64,000 nucleotides of DNA. Source: Diplonema papillatum. Lineage: Eukaryota > Euglenozoa > Diplonemea > Diplonemida > Diplonemidae. A program made the translations under genes and the position numbers. Shown here piece by piece: positions 9,996 through 20,074 of this stretch. Below the pieces are notes generated by a model. That model was given only the letters and a program-made list of their open reading frames with translations. It ran no database searches and was not told where the DNA came from. Positions within the stretch are counted from its first letter, which is position 1. Each line of letters opens with the position of its first letter. The stretch covers positions 1 through 64,000 of the forward strand of contig JAPJBO010000047.1 in assembly GCA_030068145.1 (NCBI GenBank), in the 5' to 3' direction.

Positions 9996-11108
9996 AGCAT
10001 CCATACTCCAACAAGTAGACTGCATGACAAGTCTGGTCACCACAAAACGATACCACACTGTGCCTTGGTGCGGATTTCGACACGCGGCAAGGATTCTTAT
10101 ACTTTCGCCCTGAACAAATAGAGACTAGACGAAACAGAAGAACAATTCATTCGGCAGAGGAATTCGTCGGCCGCGCACGGAGACAGTAAATAAAACAGTC
10201 CAAAAAGAAATCTCACTTGCTGCAGGTCACCCAAAGACTCTTTATTAGAACAGTCAAGCACAAGAAACAGTCTGTAGTAGTAGTATTTGTCGTCTGCCGA
10301 AGCAGCCGGAGACAGCAGGCGCAGAGGGCAGATCTTGCTTTACGTCGAGAAAGGTTTGCGCCTATTGTGATGAGGTGGTTGACCAGGCCCACGAATCCTT
10401 ATACATAACACGGATATGCAGCCCTGCTTAGGTGTGCACTCAGCCATCAGACCATTGGCTGCTAAGCTCCCCCGACTGGTCGATTTGCCACTTTTGCGGC
10501 CCTCTATTCGCCGGGCGGTGCTGTCAGCACTTGTTCCGCGTCGCATCAAGTACGTGATACTGGCGGTTGGGGGATCGGCGACCGCGACTCAATGACGGTG
10601 CGGGCAACAGGTCGCCACGTGAAGGCCCCCCCGTGACACCTATAAACAGTTTGTAAAAGAAAAGAAACGACCTCGGAGTGCGAGCGAACTTGCCACTCCA
10701 GAAGAAGAAAAAAGCCGTGGCAGCCTTAGATGGCTCCCATTTCTAGTTCGCGCCTCTCTCCCAAGGAACGGTTCCGTCAAGCTGGTGACGAATGAACTGC
10801 GGAAAGTTCTAGATGTGTTGGGTGCTAACAGGGTGGCCAGCACTCTCATTTTCTGGATGGTGTGAGGTCGGGGAGGGGCCTGGATGGCTATTGCGTGATT
10901 GCGTGAGGGTTTCTTGCCTATTGTCACTTGTTAGTTCTCTAAACTGCAGTTGCGGGAGGCTTGGGACTTCCTCGGCAGCGTTGCGGGTCCTTTCACGTTT
11001 TAGCATCCATTCCATGCTTACCCGTTCTAGGGCCCGCTTGCCCAACCTAACCCATTCTGAAGCTGATCTGGCAGACCGTGGCAAAAGAGCTGGCGCTGCC
11101 CCGTCGTG
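9996..11108. other. Intergenic, no gene recognised
   Basis: Several open frames of 60-120 codons exist on both strands (for example 10809-11084 minus and 10813-11175 plus, which overlap each other), but none has a recognisable domain. No RNA gene seen. Confidence 0.4.
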
Positions 11109-11367
11109 GCCCCTCCTTGGAATGGTGGTATGGTCCTTTGACAGAGTGAGCCGGTGCCTCTCATCTCACCTTTAAAACACGGCTGAGTCACGCATGCTCT
11201 TGACAGACGCTAGCGTCTGGCATTTCGCACGCGCGTCGCAGTCGTTGGGTGGTATTGACAAGGGGTTTCATCGGACACTCGGATGAGCTTCGTTACTTCA
11301 CTGCCGCAGGTTCCCCCCTGCCCTGGGAGGTCCGCTTGGCTGCCTTCGCCCCTCCTTGGAATGGTGG
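11109..11367 (-). mobile_element. Retroposed sequence R4, copy 1, with 20-bp target duplication
   Basis: GCCCCTCCTTGGAATGGTGG occurs perfectly at 11109-11128 and 11348-11367. Between them lie 219 bp whose first 150 are about 97% identical to 19904-20053. The two copies share one end exactly (TATGGTCCTTTGAC on the plus strand) and differ at the other, as expected of LINE-mediated retroposition with 5' truncation of a minus-strand element ending GGACCATA. No poly-A and no A/B boxes recognised; the source RNA is unknown. Confidence 0.75.
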
Positions 11368-11401
11368 AAGGACCCTCAAAATGTCAGAAACGGGCTGCCG
11401 G

Positions 11402-11887
11402 GGTGTCTCCGAGGAGACCCCAGGACCCTACTGTCGTGGATACGAACCCGGGGGGATTTGGCCTTGTTTTCGCATTCTGCAGCCATTATTTCAGCCTAAA
11501 CGAGCGTCTGACCACTTTTTCCGCCGTTTCGGAGCATTTTATGAGCACCTGAGTGGTAGGTTTCGAGTTTTGGATTTCTGGTGACGCCCCCCCTGGGTTT
11601 TTGGGGCGAAAGAGCCGGCTCTTGCATGGCATGCTACTTATCGAGGCATCCGGAAAACGATGTGACACAGGAAACGGCCGGCTTGGTCTTCCTTGTGCGG
11701 CATGGAAACCATTATTTAGCAAGCCGGCAAAAAGAAACTGCGGCAAAAAAGCCATTTTCTCCAGAATTCCAGTTCCATATTCCTCAAATAGCCAACTTCG
11801 TTTCGTTTCTCCGAAAATTTGGTCTAGCATCTCCCTCGAATGTCTCCGAGGAGACCCCAGGACCCTACTGTCGTGGATACGAACCCA
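11402..11887. repeat. Direct repeat of about 50 bp, two copies
   Basis: TGTCTCCGAGGAGACCCCAG followed by GACCCTACTGTCGTGGATAC occurs at about 11402 and 11839. The part at 11455-11590 (CATTCTGCAGCCATTATTTC) is related to 40.44-40.57 kb. The region 11368-12230 otherwise holds no gene that I recognise. Confidence 0.6.
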
Positions 11888-12651
11888 CAAAAAAAAAAAA
11901 AACAGTTTCTGGGGTGCCTTGGCCCCGTTCTGCCCCCAGTCTGGATCAGCTGGTCGTATTCTGAAAAAAGCCCTAAATTATCAGGTAATAAAAAGATCCC
12001 CCAAACTCGATAGTGCGACACAACAACATGCTGAAAACTCACCCCGAGAACCGCCACTCTCGGAAAGAGCATAAGGGCAAATGACCTCAAAATGTGGCCC
12101 AAAAATTGATCCAAAACTTCGTAAATCTGACCCAAAATTTTGACCAACACCCTGAGTCAAAATTTCACCCAAAATACACTCAAAAAAGAGTTTCAAGCGA
12201 ACTTTCACTCTAAAAAATATGTCAGGTGTATTAACCCAACTCCGACCAAGCACCTACAGGTTAATTTCCACTTTTTCCTATTTTTCATTTTTATAGAGTG
12301 CCTTCGCTCTTTTGGGCATTCTGGGGCTGGAATTTTGCGATTTCGAAGCATATCTTTCCATTGCCGCCCTTGGAAGGCGAAATTTTGACATGATGTTGCA
12401 CTAGTCTGTCATCGTCTTCTCGCTTATGACCGTCTCTAATTCGTCGACAACGTTTCACCGCAACCTTGACAATCTTTTGTTTTCTCGCGTGGTTTAGATT
12501 TCCTTCCTAGGTTGGGCTTGAGCAAAAGAGAAGAAGAAAGGCGGCAGACGTCATTTTGCGTGCGTTCCGGGGGTAGGGGGTTGGAGTGATGGCGAGATAA
12601 CGGGCAAGACGCAGGAAATTGAGGTACGGGGCAGGTGGGCAGTTCACGCAA

Positions 12652-14046
12652 CTACTGGCCACTGCAGTCACTTTCATCAGTAGACTCGGTATACGTCAGA
12701 CGCACTCCTTTGAGTGTGGGAGGGCGCCCCTGCTTGCAAGGGCGGCCGCCTCGTTTCTTCAAGCGCTGGGTCCCAGGAGTTTCCGGCTCGTAGTAATGGT
12801 GGTTCTTGAGGGTGTGAAACCGGGTAAAACACGGAGCGGGACACAGAGCCACGCCACATGTTTTGCAGACATATTTCGTCTTGACCAAACGAACATGGCA
12901 TTTGCACGCAACGCGGGTGTCTGTTTCCAGAATGGCATGGAACTTGCCATCCAGGCGCGACGGGTGGTCGCTAGCCCGAGGTGTGCGCGTTCCGGGGCTG
13001 AAGTCCTCAGTACTGCGGTTGTCAGCAAGTAACCCGCGGATGAGCTCTTTTCTGAAGTCCTTGAAGGGTAAGGACCCGCGATTCTTACCAAGACGCTTGT
13101 ACAAGATAAAACTGTTCAACGCAGACACTTCGAGCAAATAAAAGAAGACTTTCATATACCATCGTTTGCCCTGCATGAATCGTGTCGCCCGGGCAAGGTA
13201 CTGGTCGCAGCGATCTACCCCCCCCATGTGTTTGTTGTAAGCAACCACGATGTCTGGCTTACTGACCTTCAACCGCTTTCCCCCCTTGCAGCGACGCTCA
13301 AGCTCGGTCATTGTTGTTCCAATGGGGAGTGTTGACAACATGCGGACTTCACGCTTGTCAACCCACTCCAAGAACGTGATCGGCGAACTTTGGCGATACT
13401 GGCAATGGCCGCGTTTCGGGGCCGCAGCCTTATCCGCTTGGGATGGGCGGCCGCGCTTCTTTTGGGACTTGCTAAAAAGTGGGATCCCGTTCCGATTTTT
13501 GCGGACAGTTCCGGCCGCGTGGAATCCCAAGGTGTATAATTTTAGCATGAGGGGAATGCTTGTGTAGTAGTTGTCCATGTACATGTGCCTTCCTGAGTAT
13601 GCATACAGAGCCGCAGCTGCAAGAAGTTCACGCTCACCAACGTTCACGGGGCCAGGGTTAGTATCCGTGTCAATCTTACCGGTATACACTGACGATACCA
13701 ATGTGTAACCAGTCTGTGACTCAGCCAGAACAAAACACTTCAAACCGAATCGATGCCGTTTCATGGGCATGTATTGCTTGAAGCTGACACGACCTTTGTA
13801 CTTGATGATCGACTCATCAAAGCTAAGTTCTTTATCGGGAGCATAGACATCCCGCCATTGGAGAGACACAAGCTGGAAAATATCTCTTATCTTGATGAGT
13901 CGGTCCGGGTGTTCCTTGGTCCCGGTAAGCGTGCCACACTCCTGCAACGCACGTCGAAATGTTCGCGGGCGAAGCTGAGAATGTTCAATGCCGATGGCAT
14001 CGCAAAACTTCCCTCCATCGCTCGCATGAGTGCGATGTACCCGCAC
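12652..14046 (-). CDS. piggyBac transposase, catalytic core and C-terminal zinc domain
   Basis: About 464 codons open on the minus strand; the most upstream in-frame start is GTG, so this is probably not the true N-terminus. The DDE-type core is clear: ELSFDESIIKYKGR then YMPMKRHRFGLK (first Asp), YMDNYYTSIPL with GTVRKNRNGIP (second Asp), and AYNKHMGGVDRCDQ (third Asp). A basic segment and a C-terminal cysteine/histidine domain (CKCHVRLVKTKYVCKTCG, CPAPCF, H..KNH) match the family's DNA-binding finger. It cuts and pastes its element at TTAA. The acidic N-terminus lies in another frame (next entry), so either an intron or one frameshift separates them. Confidence 0.9.
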   Translation of the reverse strand: MRVHRTHASDGGKFCDAIGIEHSQLRPRTFRRALQECGTLTGTKEHPDRLIKIRDIFQLVSLQWRDVYAPDKELSFDESIIKYKGRVSFKQYMPMKRHRFGLKCFVLAESQTGYTLVSSVYTGKIDTDTNPGPVNVGERELLAAAALYAYSGRHMYMDNYYTSIPLMLKLYTLGFHAAGTVRKNRNGIPLFSKSQKKRGRPSQADKAAAPKRGHCQYRQSSPITFLEWVDKREVRMLSTLPIGTTMTELERRCKGGKRLKVSKPDIVVAYNKHMGGVDRCDQYLARATRFMQGKRWYMKVFFYLLEVSALNSFILYKRLGKNRGSLPFKDFRKELIRGLLADNRSTEDFSPGTRTPRASDHPSRLDGKFHAILETDTRVACKCHVRLVKTKYVCKTCGVALCPAPCFTRFHTLKNHHYYEPETPGTQRLKKRGGRPCKQGRPPTLKGVRLTYTESTDESDCSGQ

Positions 14047-14339
14047 TCCACCCCGCTCTGCTCGTCACGCAGCTGCAGTGTCACACCCCGGATACCGCCG
14101 AACTCACGTCGCGACCGTTGCCTGTCCCAGTTCCCGCAAGAGTCGACCACTGTCACCCGCCCAAGCGCGGTGGCGTCGAGATGATGCACTTGTTCGCGCA
14201 CTGTCCTTCCCGACCTGTTGTTGTCGTCATCGTCATCCTCTTCCTCTTCTTCATCCTCTTCTTCTTCCTCGTCCTCTTCCTCTTCCACCTCTTCTGCTTC
14301 CTCGTTGTCCTCTTCTTCTGTCGACCCCACACTCTCCAT
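13887..14339 (-). CDS. Acidic N-terminal segment of the piggyBac transposase
   Basis: An ATG at 14339 opens a minus-strand frame starting MESVGSTEEEDNEEAEE with a long Glu/Asp run, typical of piggyBac N-termini. It overlaps the core frame by 160 bases in a different phase. A candidate splice from a GTACAT-type donor near 14050 to a TTGCAG acceptor in the overlap is visible, but a frameshift is equally possible. It is probably exon 1 of the transposase. Confidence 0.55.
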   Translation of the reverse strand: MESVGSTEEEDNEEAEEVEEEEDEEEEEDEEEEEDDDDDNNRSGRTVREQVHHLDATALGRVTVVDSCGNWDRQRSRREFGGIRGVTLQLRDEQSGVECGYIALMRAMEGSFAMPSALNILSFAREHFDVRCRSVARLPGPRNTRTDSSR

Positions 14340-14616
14340 ATAGACATTTTGTACTTTTCACTGCCCAAGTTCCTGGATTGTTTCGACTGTTGATGACAAG
14401 GCATTGAAAAAGCCGGTTTTCCGGGGGTTTCCCCAATCTCGCCACTTGGTTTCAATCGTCATTGCTGACGAATTTTTGACATTCGAGGGCGGCAATGAAA
14501 AGATTTGCTCGAAATGGGTGAATTCCATATTTTTGGGAATTTTTTGGCGCCTCCTGAGCACCCCTACAGAAACATCCAGATTAAACCGGACATATATGTC
14601 CGCGGAGTTGGGTTAA

Positions 14617-15152
14617 GTTTTTTTGCAAATATATGCATGTTTTTTTGCAAATATATGCATATGGTACGATGCCAAACCCCCCCCCCCCCTTTGCACTAAT
14701 AAAAAAAATTTTGATGTCACCCCATACTGGTCCCGAAACCCCACTTGTGTGGCCCAAAACGGTTCCCAAACGGTTTTTGGCGGGCTGAGTCGAGGGAAAG
14801 GGGTCTCTGAAGGCCCACGAATAGGCCCAGGTGGGCCCATGTGGGCCCCGGAGCGGGCACTCAGTGCGAGGGGGGGTGCCCCCAAAATGGGGTCATTTTC
14901 AAAGCCTCGCCACTTCTCAAGCTAGTCAAACACCTTCTGGCCTCCAGCGGGAAACCCAGACTACACAACGACAAGATCGGCTGTGTTCCGCTGTAGATAG
15001 CCACCAGCGGGTCCTCTTGAAGCCGAAGAATGTTCTCAGGGGTCTCAGATAGCCCTACTTGGCCACCCCGCCTGCAGCGCCTGCGGTGGGCAGGCACACC
15101 TTGTAAATAGAGTGGGTGCAGCAGGTGCACCCTGCCTAGAATCCGGCTTTAC
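14617..15152 (+). repeat. Left arm of long-inverted-repeat element
   Basis: Outer part: TTTGCAAATATATGCAT words, then ACGATGCCAAACC, a poly-C run and TTTGCACTAATAA. Inner part includes GCGGGCACTCAGTGCGAGGG, CCTCCAGCGGGAAACCCAG and ACCCTGCCTAGAATCCGGCT. All of these recur in reverse complement and reverse order at 15685-16258. Confidence 0.88.
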
Positions 15153-15211
15153 CAGCAATACGAATTAAGAATACAGGTTGACCCAGGAAAACGGAAACTA
15201 AGAGAGGGAAA

Positions 15212-15556
15212 ATGCCAAAGATCACGGGTCTGGAGTTCGTGGAGTCATCGGTGAGAGCAATGCAGAAGTTGTCGCCGTTTCATGAGGAAACGAGACGTGG
15301 TCAGTCCATGCAGAGACGACTCGTAGCCAGCAGGACCTTTTGCGAAAAGGTCTCTGGTGAGGACCTGATCGGTTTCTTTCTCGCCCTAATGACAGAGGAG
15401 GAGAACGTTGACATCTGGAAGCGCCTTTCTGGTAGGCTTTCAGAAGCCTTCAACAGCCTTGACGACGAGGCGAGCCGGCGACGCATCGTGAGCGGTTTGG
15501 ACTGGGCACGTGCCCGGTACAGGGCTGTTGGAATGGTCGTGGGTGACAATCTCTGA
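15212..15556 (+). CDS. Small protein encoded between the inverted arms, function unknown
   Basis: 114 residues from an ATG at 15212 to a TGA. It starts MPKITGLEFVESSVRAMQKL and is rich in charged and hydrophobic residues in a pattern that suggests mostly helices (for example EDLIGFFLALMTEEENVDIW and GRLSEAFNSLDDEASRRRI). No transposase motif, membrane segment or zinc finger is seen. It lies almost centrally in the 530-bp unique segment between two arms of about 550 bp, and it is the only sizeable frame there. It may be an element-borne protein, or a captured host exon. Function unknown. Confidence 0.55.
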   Translation: MPKITGLEFVESSVRAMQKLSPFHEETRRGQSMQRRLVASRTFCEKVSGEDLIGFFLALMTEEENVDIWKRLSGRLSEAFNSLDDEASRRRIVSGLDWARARYRAVGMVVGDNL

Positions 15557-15684
15557 AAGAACCGGGGAAAGGCTGCCGAGATTGGCGTTGGCGGGGGGGC
15601 CCACAGTCCTCATCTTGGTTCTTTTGAATTTTTCCACCTTATATTCTGCGTTTTCCTTGTAAGCACTGTGTTCTCAAAAGCGGG

Positions 15685-16258
15685 TGAAGCCGGATTCTAG
15701 GCAGGGTGCACTTGCATACCACACATTCTGAGCGTGTGCCTGCCCACTGCTGGCGCTGCACACATGGGGCTAACTGTGACCCCCGAGAGCATTCTTCGGC
15801 TTCAAGAGGACCCGCTGGTGGCTATCTACGGCTGAACACAGCCGATCTTGTCGTTTTGAAGTCTGGGTTTCCCGCTGGAGGCCAGAAAGTGTTTGACTAG
15901 CTTGAATAGTGGCGAGGCCCGAAAATGACCCCATTTTGGGGGGCTCTCCCCCTCGCGCTGAGTGCCCGCTCCGGGGCCCACCTGGGCCCACCTGGGCCCA
16001 TTCGTGGACCTTCGGAGACCCCTTTACCTCGACTCAGCCCGTCAAAAACCGTTTGGGACCCGTTTTGGGCCACGCAGACGGGGGTTCATGGGGTGACGTC
16101 AAAAAGATTTTTATTAGTGCAAAGGGGGGGGGGGTTTGGCATCGTCTCATATGCATATATTTGCAAAAAAAAACTGCATTTTGCGTATGCATGTCACAAA
16201 AAGTTGCAGTTTTCTGCGCATATATCTGCAAGTTTCCCGAAAAAATATGTCATGTGTA
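15685..16258 (-). repeat. Right arm of long-inverted-repeat element
   Basis: Reverse complement of 14617-15152 with scattered differences and small gaps; similarity runs from GAAGCCGGATTCTAGGCAGG out to GCATATATTTGCAAAAAAA. It ends near AAAAAATATGTCATGTGTAT TAA; almost the same words (one base different) lie directly before the piggyBac insertion at 12213-12234. Confidence 0.85.
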
Positions 16259-16286
16259 TTAACGGTGATCAGAAAATATACAAGCG

Positions 16287-17683
16287 TATTAACCACGGTT
16301 GGCATGTAATAATTATTATTAGATTCGATTAGATTTTATTAGATATTATTAGCCTGATCATTACGTATTATTAGATCTAATCATGGGTAATAACTAATAA
16401 TTTCTAATAATAATTATTACCTGGTAATAATTTCTAATAATTTCTAATATTTTCTAATAATCTAATAATCGCCTGTAGAGAGTCCCCAGGATGTGGGAGG
16501 ATCCGGGAAAGACTACTCAGTCGGACTAGGATCTTGGCAATGAAGCCGCGAAAATGGAGGGAACCCAGAAATCAAAGTAGCTACACCCAAATCTCAGACT
16601 TGTACTCAGTGAAAATATCTGATTTAGCTCTCGGTGAAAATCTCAGATTCAGCTTTCGGTGAAGATCTGCAGATTGTTCCTCCAATCTCAGATTATGCAC
16701 TCAGCCCAAAACTCACATGCGAGTTCAAAATCTGCGAGTTTGTGAGCGAAAACCCGGCGCCCGCCCAGAAAACATCACGGTCCCGGACGATGCTCAATGG
16801 CGACGAACGCAAAGAAGAAGAAACACGAAAACAACACCAGAATCCATGCCAGGCAAGAGACTGGGTGGCCTGGCAGTGCAAGCCAAGCGGTGACGCCAAG
16901 GTGTTTTTAAGCAATGGTATTGTATTAATGTCGCCCCATAATGTACTTAATCACCGCAAGTCCCAGCGCTTCATCAAAGCGGTTGTGGGTAAGCCGCGGT
17001 GAAAAAGGCAGGACGTGACTATGGTGCTTGCAGAAGACAGTCCGAAGAACCGGCAGAAGATCACAAGCAGGCCGTACATTCCGCGTGCAGATGAACGTGA
17101 AACGACACGGGATCTTATTGTCTGCTTCGGTCGGGTTCCAGCGAATGCCGATCATCAAAGGCCACATGCAACGGACTGTATGCCCAACGAACGGGATTCG
17201 TGCTCAAAAGAAGGTTTCCCAGATGGAGTTAGACCCCCGTTCTGCCCGAAGAATACGGGTTCTGGCGGGTAGAGGTCGCATACCCCACGTGCCACATCAT
17301 CGTCCTCTGCCAGGATCTTGCCTCAAACCTCTCCTACCTCTTTTGGCATCCTTCCATTTCGACTTAGCAACAAACGGAATTGCGAACGGGGTGAAAGGAA
17401 TGGTTTGGACGCACGAACACCCACCGTGACGATCACCTTCCACTCCTAGGGGCACTTTTGCTGTGAGAATGCATGGGAAAGTCAGGTAATAATGGATTAT
17501 TACCTGGTAATAATATCTAATAATGGGTAATAATTTCTAACAATCAGGTAATAATATCTAATAATTTCAGGAACCAGGTAATAATATCTAATAATTTCTA
17601 ATAAAATCTAATAATTTGGGGCGGATTTCGGAAATCTAATAATAGGTAATAATCGTGATTATCTGCCAACCGTGATTAACGGT
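16287..17683. mobile_element. TTAA-flanked element with TAATAAT-rich subterminal blocks
   Basis: Left end TTAA then CCACGGTTGGCA (16289-16304); right end TGCCAACCGTGA then TTAA (17664-17679). Terminal repeats of 12 bp match at 11 positions and TTAA stands on both sides, which suggests a piggyBac-type target. Inside each end is a block of 170-200 bp built from TAATAATTTC and GGTAATAATATC words (16306-16475 and 17483-17660). The middle may be decayed coding sequence. Confidence 0.65.
16634..17272 (+). pseudogene. Possible decayed ORF inside the TAATAAT element
   Basis: Open frames at 16634-17002 (122 codons, MKISDSAFGEDLQIVPPISD onward) and 17015-17272 could be joined by a 45-base intron with GTAAGC donor at 16989 and GCTTGCAG acceptor ending at 17033. 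No family recognised. Other frames are also open here, so coding status is doubtful. Confidence 0.2.
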
Positions 17684-17799
17684 AAAGTCCCAATAAAAAT
17701 GTCATGGCTAGCCATAACCCACAACGAAAGCGTGCACTAAATATACAACCCGTAACCACATAGCCCTTTCTTGCTCTAAGAGAACCCATTCATGAACGG

Positions 17800-17915
17800 T
17801 CACACGGAGACCCTAAAACCCCGGAATTTCAAGCGAACTTTAACTCTAAAAAGACGCTCACATATTTCCTCCCTTCCATTCGGAGTAGAAGCAAATACAC
17901 AGCGAGTATTTTCCA
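17800..17915. repeat. AGCGAAC motif plus tail of R1
   Basis: GGAGACCCTAAAACCCCGGA leads to TTTCAAGCGAACTTTAACTC and then CCTCCCTTCCATTCGGAGT, the far end of R1 without its main body. Confidence 0.5.
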
Positions 17916-18435
17916 TCTCTGTGTCAAAGACCTGCGACTCAACTACTCCCTGCCGTATCAGCGTACTTTCACTCTACGACAGAACTATTGAACGCATGGC
18001 CGCCACAGGCCAGCACTCGCATGAACCTCTGCACTTGCCCTGCTGGCATCTTCTGTACCATGTGCGTCTGCACATGCGCATGCTTGGCTTGGTACCAGAA
18101 GCCCGCGTGTAGGGACGGGGATCGAGCACCGCAAGTGCAAGTCATGCTGTCCGCAGGTGGTAGTTGGCCGCACTAAAACCTAGATGCAAAGATGGGTCGT
18201 GATGACTTGAAACTGAGATTTCCTCACCGTTCCCACGCAATGTGCCAACCGTGTTGCGCCACGACTCCCCCTCCCCGTGCGACTTGCTGCCCTCAGCACG
18301 CAGGATTACTTCCTCGCACTCTTTTTCCTTATGGTACTTCAACCATTGGTGCTGCACACGGCAACCCCATGTCCACTGTGCTCTGCGGAGTTTACTTCGC
18401 AGATTGCCACCGTAAAAGTAAGACAAGTCAGTGCT
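17916..18435. other. Intergenic, no gene recognised
   Basis: Only short overlapping open frames on both strands, none with a recognisable domain. Confidence 0.35.
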
Positions 18436-18770
18436 GCCTAGCGAGTCGCAGTCACAATCAGGGCGAGTGCCCTGAGTTTTTTAACTGATTGCTCAGACAC
18501 GGTTGGTTGGGGCCTCCTCCCCGTGACGGATTCGCCTGTGCTCTGGTAGCACGGGTGGTCCTGGCTGTGACGAGCTACGAACAGCCGCCTGACAAACCAG
18601 ACTCACACCGCTGTCCTGTCTGCAGACACGCAGGTTCCGCGCTGATGATGGTCCGCCTTATGTGTCCGTGGCTTAAAGAACCGAAACACGGCGCAGACGG
18701 GACCAGTGCGGTGTTGAGCACATCCCCATCCCAAGCACGTTCTTGCAATCCCCCCACCCCCCGTGCGACG
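18436..18770 (+). repeat. Dispersed repeat R2, copy 1 (longest)
   Basis: R2 runs from CCTAGCGAGTCGCAGTCACA through TTTTTTAACTGATTGCTCAG, CTCCTCCCCGTGACGGATTC and CACACCGCTGTCCTGTCTGC to AAGCACGTTCTTGCAATCCC. The plus frame reads VARVVLAVTSYEQPPDKPD, then SHRCPVCRH and KHGADGTSAVLS, and stays open in several copies. Confidence 0.8.
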
Positions 18771-19600
18771 AATAGAGCTGGGGGCTAGCTTTCACCCTCT
18801 CGAGATCGAGACTTTCTTCGGCGCACCCCCATCCTGGTTGTTGCGCCACGCATTCCCCTCCCCTGAAAGAGGACTAGCCCCTCAAGGTTTCATACCCTCC
18901 CTGAGCGGAGTCTTACTCTCCGCAACCCTTTTCCCTTTGCTATTTTACACTTCGAATGAAGAAGACTTGATGCCAGCATAAAGCATGCAGACAGTACTGC
19001 CTACGCACTACACTAATATTTCACCCCTTCGCCTGCAGCTCACGTTTCGGGGCGGGGAGCTGCTCACTTATGTGCAGAGGTACTGCAGAGTTCGTTGACG
19101 AAATTCCCGGATAATCCGAGAAGAACACTTACAAACTTGGCGAGCCGTAGTTACAGTGTGTACTCGTGCCTACATACCTCATACTACCCGCCTCCCAGCC
19201 TCAATGGTCAACCGGAGACCCTAAAATACCTAACCTCTAAACCACAATAAACGCTAGAATACCCGGAAGTAAGTCCTTGTACAATACGTTGACACACAAC
19301 GGACAGGCATGTGTACTTGCCATGCGTACTCGGCGTGCTTGTACCAAAGAGTGCCAGGAAATGGCACGCTGTGCTCTATTCGCATTTTATTTGCCGTGCT
19401 TTGCTTTGCCGCATGTGATCCCCTTGGCACTCGCCTTGCAAGCAACAACAGAGGCAGCACAAATGTGGCATAGCGAACAATTGTCTTCTGTACTGGTCGA
19501 TACGACAGGTGCGTGGCCAAAAAAAAAGTATCGGTTCTGAAAGCTAGTACCCCCCTGTTTTTTTTTTTAAAGAATATAGAGCCTCAACCAACAACGCGTG
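18771..19600. other. Intergenic, no gene recognised
   Basis: Contains the partial AGCGAAC-type words near 19207 and overlapping frames at 19254-19540 on both strands with no domain. Nothing else seen. Confidence 0.35.
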
Positions 19601-19626
19601 GCCGCACTCGCTGCAGTGCAGCGTCC

Positions 19627-19870
19627 TTTCGTTCAGGAACAGTAACTCCTGTATTGGTTCTAGCTATCCTGAGGGAAACTTCGGAGCGAACCAGCTACTA
19701 GATGGTTCGATGGGTCTTTCGCCCCTATACCCAGCTTTGACGAGAGATTGGCACGTCAACACCGCAACGGACCTCCACCAGGGTTTCCCCCGGCTTCGTC
19801 CTAACCAGGCATAGTTCACCATCTTTCGGGTCCCAACAAGTGTTGTGCTGCGTCCTCAATGATTGACACA
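19627..19870 (-). rRNA. Fragment of eukaryotic large-subunit (28S-type) rRNA
   Basis: The minus strand reads GGGACCCGAAAGATGGTGAA, CTATGCCT, GAAACCCTGGTGGAGGTCC, TTGACGTGCCAATC, GGGTATAGGGGCGAAAGAC, ATCGAACCATCTAGTAGCTG and GAAGTTTCCCTCAGGATAGC in order. This is a highly conserved segment in the 5' half of cytosolic LSU rRNA; the bacterial/organellar form differs at these words. Only about 240 bases are present and the flanks are unrelated, so it is a displaced fragment, not a gene. Some conserved positions differ, so it is probably decaying. Confidence 0.85.
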
Positions 19871-19884
19871 TCTCCCTTTCAGTG

Positions 19885-20074
19885 CGGCTTGTACAGCTTG
19901 TGGTATGGTCCTTTGACAGAGTGAGCCGATGCCTCTCATCCCACCTTTAAAACACGGCTGAGTCACGCATGCTCTTGACAGACGCTAGCGTCCGACATTT
20001 CGCACGCGCGTCGCAGTCGTTGGGTGGTATTGACAAGGGGTTTCATCGGACACACCGGCTTGTACAGCTTGTGG
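19885..20074 (-). mobile_element. Retroposed sequence R4, copy 2, with 19-bp target duplication
   Basis: CGGCTTGTACAGCTTGTGG stands at 19885-19903 and 20056-20074. The 152 bp between them match copy 1 (11129-11278) and share its exact plus-strand start, but end about 70 bp earlier. This fits minus-strand retroposition with variable 5' truncation. Confidence 0.8.

Larger units (their letters stand above)
12231..14616 (-). mobile_element. piggyBac DNA transposon with TTAA duplication
   Basis: TTAA at 12231-12234 and 14613-14616 flank perfect 10-bp inverted repeats, CCCAACTCCG at 12235-12244 and CGGAGTTGGG at 14603-14612. This is the hallmark of piggyBac insertion. The body is 2378 bp with the transposase on the minus strand. 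Just inside the 3' plus-strand end lies the palindrome GGACATATATGTCC. Terminal repeats are identical, so the insertion is fairly recent. Confidence 0.93.

Noticed and set aside
11129-11347. R4 as a piece of rRNA because one copy lies near the LSU fragment
   Set aside because: It does not align to conserved rRNA words I know, and the other copy is not near rDNA; the proximity is due to an independent insertion with its own target duplication.
12231-16258. One large composite transposon from piggyBac left end to the long-arm right end
   Set aside because: The piggyBac element has its own exact TTAA/TIR pair at 12231-14616, so it is separate from the long-arm element.
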